This document shows positions 47,564 to 53,269 of a stretch of 53,269 bases of DNA, one piece after another (the first letter of the stretch is position 1; the number at the start of each line of letters is the position of its first letter). A program made the translations under genes and the position numbers. The DNA lies in contig JAFLRZ010000013.1 in assembly GCA_022511225.1 (NCBI GenBank), positions 1 through 53,269 on the forward strand, written 5' to 3'. The notes below the pieces were generated by a model. The model saw only the letters and a program-made list of their open reading frames with translations. It did not search any database and was not told the origin of the DNA. This stretch comes from Eubacterium sp. GTDB taxonomy: Bacteria; Bacillota; Clostridia; Oscillospirales; Acutalibacteraceae.

Positions 47564-49279
47564 TTAATAATTTGAGGAGCAAGAATAATTCACCTTGCCA
47601 TCAACCTTTCGAGTTAACTTAAAATAATTTCCGCTCTGCGACACACTAAGAGAAACCTTTTTCGGCTTTACGTCTTCGCAGGTATAAAAGCTGCACGAAA
47701 TTTTTCCGTCTTTAACAGTCATAACTATTTTAATTGCATACTTAGTATTATTCTTCCATTTGAAGTCCTCAACTGTTCCGTAGATAGCAGCATCTCGTCC
47801 AAGCGGAACGTAAGCAACACGTTGGCTGTGTTGGTGTCTTTCCACGATTTGAACGTTTGAAAGAAGCGCACAGTTGAACATTGTTGAAGCAACCTGACAT
47901 ATACCTCCACCGATTCCGTCAACAACTCCTCCGTCTGAAAATACGTGAGCGGACTTGTAACCTTTCTGCGCAGTTCTTGGACCTACAACTTCGTTAAATG
48001 AGAAAGTCTGACCCGGTTGAACTATCGTTCCCGATATTGCCTTTGATGCAAGTCTAAGATTAGTTGTTCTGTTTGGATTATTCTCATAGTAGGAATAGTA
48101 ACTTGCATACAGATTACTATAATTAGTGCTCAGATATTGGCTATAAGCACCTATGTATTTTTTATTATTATACGAATAGTATGCTCTTACCTTAACGTAG
48201 TAGGTCTTATTATTGTTAACATTTTTAATTGTATAAGACGTTGTGCCTGACTTTTTGATGTCTACAGTTTTAACGTTCTTCTTGAAGTTTTTATCAGTGC
48301 TATACGTAATTTGATAGCCGGTACATTTAACCTTGTTCCAAGAAAGTTTTATTTTGCTGCTTCCGCTTTTACCTACTGACTTTAACACGACTTTTTCGGG
48401 CTTTGTAGCTGTCTTAAGGATAGAACTATACCCTCCGCGATAAACAGTTTTGTCATCAATATTTTTGTAAGATCTAATCTTAAATTTTTGAGCATAACCG
48501 GGCTTTAAGTTGGTAACAGTATATGTATTTTGATTTGATGAAATACGTGCAATTCTTACATACTTTTTCTTGCTTGAATTGTATTGATAAAGCTCGTAAC
48601 CTGATATTGAGTTCTGCTTAGTCCATTTAAGATTTATCTTTGTTCTCGCAGTTGATGTTGCTTTAAGACCTGTAACCTTTTTAGGTTTAATCTTAAATGT
48701 TTTGTTAACAGAATTTGCAAAATTATTGATACCGGTAATTGTTATACTTGCTTTGCCAACGTTAGTATTATGTTTATAGCTGACTTTGTAATCTGAGCCT
48801 TGTTTTAACAATGTTTTGGTATCATTGTGAATCCAGTAAATCTTTACCTTTGGAGTCTTTGCGTTACCTGAATATGTTGCCGTCGTATATGAAGTAGTAA
48901 TGTCAAAAGAACTTGAATTCTTGATTTTAACAGCAGTGATTTTGAATTTACTGCTGACTGTACCTGTGTACCCACCAATACCTGTAATAACAGCAGTAGC
49001 GTTACTACCTACGTTGACGTTATTTTTATAGCTTACAGTGTAGTCCTTATTCTGCACGAGTAAAATTTGTTCATTCGTTTCAGGGTTAGTATAAGTAACA
49101 GTAACCTTCGGCTTTAATTCTTTAGCATTATAAGTATGACTTGTGTAGCTTAATTCTACTGAAGTATTTTTGCTATCAAGTTCAATAAGAGGTGTATCAT
49201 CAGCAAGCGCATAAAAGCTAAGTGCTGATATAATAATCATAACAAAAGCTGATATGATTAATGAAATACTTTTTTTCAT
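47564..49279 (-). CDS. VanW family surface protein with Ig-like and fibronectin type III repeats
   Basis: A 571-aa secreted protein. Signal peptide at 1-26 (to FYALAD). Two repeats follow, each of about 75 residues with a YTSHTYN/YTTATYSG opening, KDYTVSYKNN/SDYKVSYKHN, and a closing TG(I)GGYTGT/ITGINNFAN, as in bacterial MBG/Ig-like surface repeats. Next are two fibronectin III modules (KVTGLKATSTARTKINLKW; KLSWNKVKCTGYQITYS). The C-terminal VanW domain has FSFNEVVGPRTAQKGY and GGGICQVASTMFN. VanW function is unclear. ATG 49279 has GAGGAG upstream, 19 bases after the araD stop. Confidence 0.85.
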   Translation of the reverse strand: MKKSISLIISAFVMIIISALSFYALADDTPLIELDSKNTSVELSYTSHTYNAKELKPKVTVTYTNPETNEQILLVQNKDYTVSYKNNVNVGSNATAVITGIGGYTGTVSSKFKITAVKIKNSSSFDITTSYTTATYSGNAKTPKVKIYWIHNDTKTLLKQGSDYKVSYKHNTNVGKASITITGINNFANSVNKTFKIKPKKVTGLKATSTARTKINLKWTKQNSISGYELYQYNSSKKKYVRIARISSNQNTYTVTNLKPGYAQKFKIRSYKNIDDKTVYRGGYSSILKTATKPEKVVLKSVGKSGSSKIKLSWNKVKCTGYQITYSTDKNFKKNVKTVDIKKSGTTSYTIKNVNNNKTYYVKVRAYYSYNNKKYIGAYSQYLSTNYSNLYASYYSYYENNPNRTTNLRLASKAISGTIVQPGQTFSFNEVVGPRTAQKGYKSAHVFSDGGVVDGIGGGICQVASTMFNCALLSNVQIVERHQHSQRVAYVPLGRDAAIYGTVEDFKWKNNTKYAIKIVMTVKDGKISCSFYTCEDVKPKKVSLSVSQSGNYFKLTRKVDGKVNYSCSSNY

Positions 49280-49298
49280 TTCGAAAATCTCCTCAAAT

Positions 49299-50006
49299 TT
49301 ATTTTTGACCATAGTAAGCATTCTTTCCGTGCTTGCGCTGATAATGCTTATCAAGAAGATAATCCTCAATTCCAATATCTGCATTATCTGAAAGAGATGC
49401 TATAAGCTCAGTTCTGTGAGCCATTTTTGAAACCTGTTCAAGAATCAAAGCGTTCTCAACAGCCTTGTATGAATCCTTGCCCCAAGTGAAAGGTCCATGT
49501 CTGTGTATCAAAACAGCAGGACATTCACTCGGCTTAATACCCCTTTTTGCAAATTCTTCAACAATAACCTTGCCGGTATTAAGCTCATATTCACCGGATA
49601 CTTCTTCCTTAGTAAGTCCCCTTGCGCAAGGAACTGCACCATTGGTAAAATCAGCGTGAGTAGTTCCGTACGGAAGAACGTCTCTTCCTGCTTGTGCCCA
49701 CGAACAAGCCCATGTTGAGTGTGTATGAACTATACCGCCTATGTCGTCATAAGTTCTGTAAAGCTCAAGGTGAGTAGGAGTATCTGAAGATGGATTTAAA
49801 TCACCCTCAACCTTGTTTCCGTCAAGATCCATAACGACCATATCGGAAGGCTTCATAGTATTATACGGTACTCCTGACGGTTTTATTACAACTAATCCTG
49901 TATCTCTGTCAATCTCGGAGGCATTGCCCCACGTGAGAACTACAAGACCGTATTCAACAAGCTGTAAATTAGCCTTATATACTTTTTCTTTTAATTCTTC
50001 AAGCAT
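49299..50006 (-). CDS. araD: L-ribulose-5-phosphate 4-epimerase
   Basis: Converts L-ribulose-5-phosphate to D-xylulose-5-phosphate using a divalent metal. The 235-aa class II aldolase-fold protein shows NASEIDRDTGLVVIKPSGVPY, the metal-binding GGIVHTHSTWACSWAQAG, LPYGTTHADF, and a third His in PAVLIHRHGPFTWG. The last gene of the arabinose set, nine bases after araA. Confidence 0.96.
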   Translation of the reverse strand: MLEELKEKVYKANLQLVEYGLVVLTWGNASEIDRDTGLVVIKPSGVPYNTMKPSDMVVMDLDGNKVEGDLNPSSDTPTHLELYRTYDDIGGIVHTHSTWACSWAQAGRDVLPYGTTHADFTNGAVPCARGLTKEEVSGEYELNTGKVIVEEFAKRGIKPSECPAVLIHRHGPFTWGKDSYKAVENALILEQVSKMAHRTELIASLSDNADIGIEDYLLDKHYQRKHGKNAYYGQK

Positions 50007-50015
50007 ATTTACTCC

Positions 50016-51488
50016 TTACATTCCAAGCTTATACGCAACGTCATTATAAAATAATTCTTTCTTAAATTCGTTAATCTCGGTATTCTTATTAATGTGAATA
50101 AACTCAATACCCATAATCTCAGCAAAATCTCTCATATGCTCAGCTGTAAGTGTGTAAGAAAGAACAGAATGATGAGCACCGCCTGCATAAATCCAAGCCT
50201 CAGCTGATATCTGTAAGCAAGGAAGCGGCTTCCAAAGAACTCCTGCAACAGGAAGCTTTGGCATATCGTTAGTCTGCTCCTTACATTCAACATCATTTAC
50301 TATCATACGAAGTCTGTCGCCCATATCAACAAGTGTTACAACGATTGCATCGCCTGTCTGTGCCTTGAAAACGAGTCTTGCAGGGTCTTCCCTATCTCCT
50401 ATTCCAAGAGGATGAACCTGAATCTTAGGCTTGCTCTCTGCGATTGTCGGACACACCTCAAGCATATGTGAGCCTAAGAGCATTTCGTTTTCAGGCTCAA
50501 AATGATATGTATAGTCCTCCATAAAGGCTGTACCGCCGTTCATATCCTCAGACATAAGCTTCATAATTCTTGTCATTGCAGCAACCTTCCAGTCGCCCTC
50601 AGCACCAAAGCCGTAACCCTGTCTCATAAGATCCTGAGATGCAAGACCTGGAAGCTGCCTTAACTGCTGTAAATCTTCAAAATTTGTGTGGAACGCTCCG
50701 AAGTTACCGTCTTCAAGGAATTTCTTGATAGCAACCTCTTCTCTTGCCTGATAGCGGACTGCATCAATATTATCTGTATCCATATCGTAAAGCTGTTCGT
50801 ATTCTGCCATCTGAGCATCAATCTCATCTTCTGTAACAGCTTCTACGCATCTTATAATATCACCGACACCATAGTGGTCAACCTGCCAGCCAAGCTTAAT
50901 TTGAGCCTCTATCTTGTCACCATCTGTAACAGCTACATTTCTCATATTATCAGAAATACGAAGCACGCGAAGCTTTCTTGACTCGGCAGCACCTACCGCA
51001 GCTCTCATCCATACACCGATTTTAGCCTGTACTTCTTCATCCTTCCAGTAGCCGGCAACAACCTTGACCTTTTTTCTCATTCTTGCGTGAATGTAGCCGT
51101 GCTCTCTGTCACCATGAGCTGACTGATTAAGATTCATAAAGTCCATATCAATATCATTCCAAGGAATGTCTCTGTTGTACTGAGTATTGATATGCAAATA
51201 AGGCTTATTAAGAGCATTAAGACCTGCAATCCACATTTTTGAAGGTGAGAATGTATGCATCCAAGTAATAACTCCGGCACATTCGGGAGTATTATTTGCT
51301 TCCTGCATTACGTTAAGAATTTCAGAAGAAGTCTTAACGCAAGGCTTTGCAACAACCTTACAAGGAAGTTTATCAGACCACTCTGCACATATATCAGCAG
51401 AATGAGAGTTGATATCAGCAAAAATTTCCTCACCATAGAGATGCTGTGTTCCTACAACAAACCAAAATTCATAATCCTTAATAGCCAT
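50016..51488 (-). CDS. araA: L-arabinose isomerase
   Basis: Interconverts L-arabinose and L-ribulose with Mn2+. The 490-aa protein begins EFWFVVGTQHLYGEE, the family start, and has WMHTFSPSKMWIAGL, GAEGDWKVAAMTRIMKLM with the catalytic Glu, FMEDYTYHFEPENEMLLGSHMLEVCP, and a late GGAHHSVLSYTL. ATG 51488 has AAGGAG upstream, 11 bases after the kinase stop. Confidence 0.97.
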   Translation of the reverse strand: MAIKDYEFWFVVGTQHLYGEEIFADINSHSADICAEWSDKLPCKVVAKPCVKTSSEILNVMQEANNTPECAGVITWMHTFSPSKMWIAGLNALNKPYLHINTQYNRDIPWNDIDMDFMNLNQSAHGDREHGYIHARMRKKVKVVAGYWKDEEVQAKIGVWMRAAVGAAESRKLRVLRISDNMRNVAVTDGDKIEAQIKLGWQVDHYGVGDIIRCVEAVTEDEIDAQMAEYEQLYDMDTDNIDAVRYQAREEVAIKKFLEDGNFGAFHTNFEDLQQLRQLPGLASQDLMRQGYGFGAEGDWKVAAMTRIMKLMSEDMNGGTAFMEDYTYHFEPENEMLLGSHMLEVCPTIAESKPKIQVHPLGIGDREDPARLVFKAQTGDAIVVTLVDMGDRLRMIVNDVECKEQTNDMPKLPVAGVLWKPLPCLQISAEAWIYAGGAHHSVLSYTLTAEHMRDFAEIMGIEFIHINKNTEINEFKKELFYNDVAYKLGM

Positions 51489-51499
51489 AATTCTTCTCC

Positions 51500-53077
51500 T
51501 TATATATTTTCGCAAGCAGATTTTTCAACTGCTAAGCCTTTTTTGTAAAGTTCAATATAATCAGCAAAACCTTTTACGTCATCAGCATCAGGCTCAATTG
51601 TAGAACCCTGATACTTGCTGAACACCTTTTCATTAAGATACTCTTCAAGAGTTTCGCCTGTGTTATCAATCATATATCTTGCAAGAAGTGCGATACCCCA
51701 TGCACCGCCTTCGCCCGCTGTTTCCATAACAGTGATAGGTGTTGCGAGCGCACCTGCCATCAATTTCTGACCTACAATAGGTGTTTTGAATAGTCCGCCG
51801 TGACCTGTCAGGCAATCAATAGCAACGTTCTCTTTATCAAGAATTTCCATTCCGATTTTTAGGGTAGCCATTGTTGAATAAACCTGTGCTCTGAAGAAAT
51901 TTGCAAGCGTGAAGCTTGAATTTTCTGTTCTTACAAACAATGGTCTTCCCTGCTCACATTTGGTAACAGGCTCACCTGAAAAATAGTTAAAGCTTAAAAG
52001 ACCGGCGCAGTCAGCACTGCCGTTAAGTGCCTCGTTATAGAGTAAATCATATATCTGCGGTTTGGTAAGATTTGAACCTGAAAGCTTCGCAAATTCACAG
52101 AACACGTTTACCCAGTAATCAAGGTCGGTACAGCAGTTGTTGCAGTGAACCATTGCAACAGGCTTGCCTGTCGGAGTAGTTACCATATCAATTTCTTCGT
52201 AAACGTTTTTAAGCTGATCTTCGAGAACAACCATTGAAAAAATTGAAGTACCGGCTGAAACGTTACCTGTTCTGTAAGCTACGCTATTAGTTGCTACCAT
52301 TCCTGTTCCGGCATCACCCTCAGGAGGGCAAAGTGGAATACCTGCATTAAGTGTACCGCTGACGTCAAGCAGCTTGGCACCCTGTTCTGTAAGGCATCCT
52401 GCATTATCACCTGCTACAAGAATTTCAGGTAAAATGTCAATCAGCTTCCAATCAAGATTTTTAACATTATCAAGATTATTAAATGCTTCAATCATAATCG
52501 GATCATACTGATTAGTCTTGCTGTCAACCGGAAACATTCCTGCAGCTTCACCGATACCGATTACTCGCTTGCCTGTAAGCATCCAGTGAACATATCCCTC
52601 AAGAGTTGTCAGAAAGTCAATTTTATTGATATGGTCTTCCTTATTAAGAATTGCCTGATACAAGTGTGCTATGCTCCAGCGCTGAGGAATATTAAAGCTG
52701 AACAGCTTTGTAAGCTCTTCTGAAGCCTCTGCAGTGATTGTATTTCTCCACGTACGAAATTCTGCAAGTAAATTTCCGTCCTTGTCAAAAGGAAGATAGC
52801 CGTGCATCATGGCAGATATTCCAATTGAAGCAAGATTTTTAATCTTACTGCCGAATTTGTTAATGCAATCATCATTAAGGTTAGAATACGCATCCTGCAA
52901 GCCTGACCATATATCATCAATATGATAGGTCCAAATACCGTTTTCGTATCTGTTTTCCCAATTGTGACCGCCGCTTGCTATAGGATTGCAATTTTCATCA
53001 ATAAGAACTGCCTTAATTCTTGTTGAACCAAATTCAATGCCAAGAGATTCATTACCTGTCAATTTGTAATCAAGCAT
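51500..53077 (-). CDS. FGGY family carbohydrate kinase, probable ribulokinase
   Basis: A 525-aa sugar kinase. [15 protein letters not shown] is the N-terminal ATP-binding phosphate 1 motif, [15 protein letters not shown] and [13 protein letters not shown] belong to the substrate domain, and [26 protein letters not shown] and [10 protein letters not shown] to the ATPase fold. By position, first in an operon with araA and araD, it should phosphorylate L-ribulose, yet the sequence looks more like the XylB branch than classic AraB, so it may be a functional substitute. ATG 53077 has GAGGTG upstream. Confidence 0.87.
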   Translation of the reverse strand: MLDYKLTGNESLGIEFGSTRIKAVLIDENCNPIASGGHNWENRYENGIWTYHIDDIWSGLQDAYSNLNDDCINKFGSKIKNLASIGISAMMHGYLPFDKDGNLLAEFRTWRNTITAEASEELTKLFSFNIPQRWSIAHLYQAILNKEDHINKIDFLTTLEGYVHWMLTGKRVIGIGEAAGMFPVDSKTNQYDPIMIEAFNNLDNVKNLDWKLIDILPEILVAGDNAGCLTEQGAKLLDVSGTLNAGIPLCPPEGDAGTGMVATNSVAYRTGNVSAGTSIFSMVVLEDQLKNVYEEIDMVTTPTGKPVAMVHCNNCCTDLDYWVNVFCEFAKLSGSNLTKPQIYDLLYNEALNGSADCAGLLSFNYFSGEPVTKCEQGRPLFVRTENSSFTLANFFRAQVYSTMATLKIGMEILDKENVAIDCLTGHGGLFKTPIVGQKLMAGALATPITVMETAGEGGAWGIALLARYMIDNTGETLEEYLNEKVFSKYQGSTIEPDADDVKGFADYIELYKKGLAVEKSACENI

Positions 53078-53089
53078 AATACACCTCAT

Positions 53090-53160
53090 AACTTATATTT
53101 ACTATATTTTATATTATAATATACAAATTTACAATACAAAAGTTGTTACAAAAATATTAC
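53090..53160 (-). promoter_or_regulatory. AT-rich control region of the arabinose operon
   Basis: A TATAAT box lies within a very AT-rich stretch (about 53113-53120) with TTGTAT 15 bases upstream of it. TTTGTA-type half-sites recur, including the short palindrome TTGTTACAA (plus strand, about 53143-53151). Such ACAA/TTGT half-sites are compatible with a LacI/GntR-type AraR operator, but no confident match is made. Confidence 0.35.
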
Positions 53161-53182
53161 ACTTTTCAATGAAAAAATTAGT

Positions 53183-53213
53183 AAAAAAAGAGACTGTCAT
53201 AACGACAGTCTCG
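53183..53213 (-). terminator. terminator after tRNA-Cys
   Basis: Stem GAGACTGTC/GACAGTCTC (53212-53204 with 53198-53190), a 5-base loop, then seven T on the minus strand; two to three bases after the tRNA. Confidence 0.9.
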
Positions 53214-53214
53214 T

Positions 53215-53269
53215 TGGAGGCACCACCCAGATTTGAACTGGGGCGTAAAGCTTTTGCAGAGCTCTGCCT
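53215..53269 (-). tRNA. tRNA-Cys(GCA), 3' part
   Basis: Read on the minus strand: anticodon stem GAGCT/AGCTT around loop CTGCAAA gives anticodon GCA (53257-53255), then a T-arm CCCAG-TTCAAAT-CTGGG, the 3' acceptor strand, discriminator U as in all tRNA-Cys, and encoded CCA at 53217-53215. The 5' part is beyond the window. Confidence 0.9.

Overview
The window is AT-rich, almost entirely coding, and carries a sporulation gene set (spoIIR, the complete spoIIIAA-AH operon, spoIIID). With AddAB, ArgR/RecN, a zinc-type bL31 and a SAM-I riboswitch on metK, this points to a low-GC, spore-forming Firmicute of class Clostridia. A Ruminococcus/Oscillospiraceae-like gut bacterium is my best guess; that placement is inference from gene content and style, not a database match.

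Layout. (1) 1-182: the 3' part of tRNA-Leu(TAA) and a complete tRNA-Leu(CAA), both plus strand. (2) 196-1714, minus strand: spoIIR, a YigZ/IMPACT protein and rpmE. (3) 1797-17570, minus strand: one tightly packed, mostly overlapping run ligA - membrane protein - murD - two M42 aminopeptidases - GNAT - aluminium-resistance-family PLP enzyme - DUF2461 - addB - addA, behind one good sigma-A promoter. (4) 17684-20742, minus strand: an unusual regulatory cluster with a 220-aa protein of unknown function, a small ECF sigma factor, a 37-aa mini-protein, and a second ECF sigma factor with a very long C-terminal extension. (5) 20874-36443, minus strand: spoIIIAA-AH, asp23, nusB, a TsaD-like protein, xseA, xseB, ispA, dxs, tlyA, nadK, argR, recN and tyrS. 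The spoIIIA part has a sigma-E-like promoter and the rest a separate sigma-A promoter ahead of asp23. (6) 36566-42675, plus strand: a GtrA-YfhO fusion membrane protein, a divergent PRPP synthetase, an anchored protein whose start codon appears to be ATC, spoIIID and proC. (7) 42716-45826: convergent metK with a full SAM-I riboswitch, then a strongly promoted SDR/epimerase carrying a zinc-ribbon tail. (8) 45880-53077: a lipoprotein with an HExxH metallopeptidase motif (plus strand), then a minus-strand operon of FGGY kinase, araA, araD and a VanW/fibronectin surface protein. (9) The right end is tRNA-Cys(GCA), minus strand, cut by the window edge.

How the genes work together. SpoIIR (forespore signal), SpoIIIA (channel from mother cell to forespore) and SpoIIID (mother-cell regulator) are parts of the engulfment-stage sporulation programme. 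Dxs and IspA supply isoprenoid precursors for the lipid carrier that MurD's pathway uses. LigA, AddAB, RecN and XseAB are DNA repair functions. AraA, AraD and the FGGY kinase convert arabinose to xylulose-5-phosphate. No CRISPR array, insertion sequence, phage or plasmid gene was seen. The best candidates for something new are the GtrA-YfhO fusion, the double-sigma cluster, the SDR with a zinc-ribbon tail, and the nested terminator/promoter arrangement in front of spoIIR.
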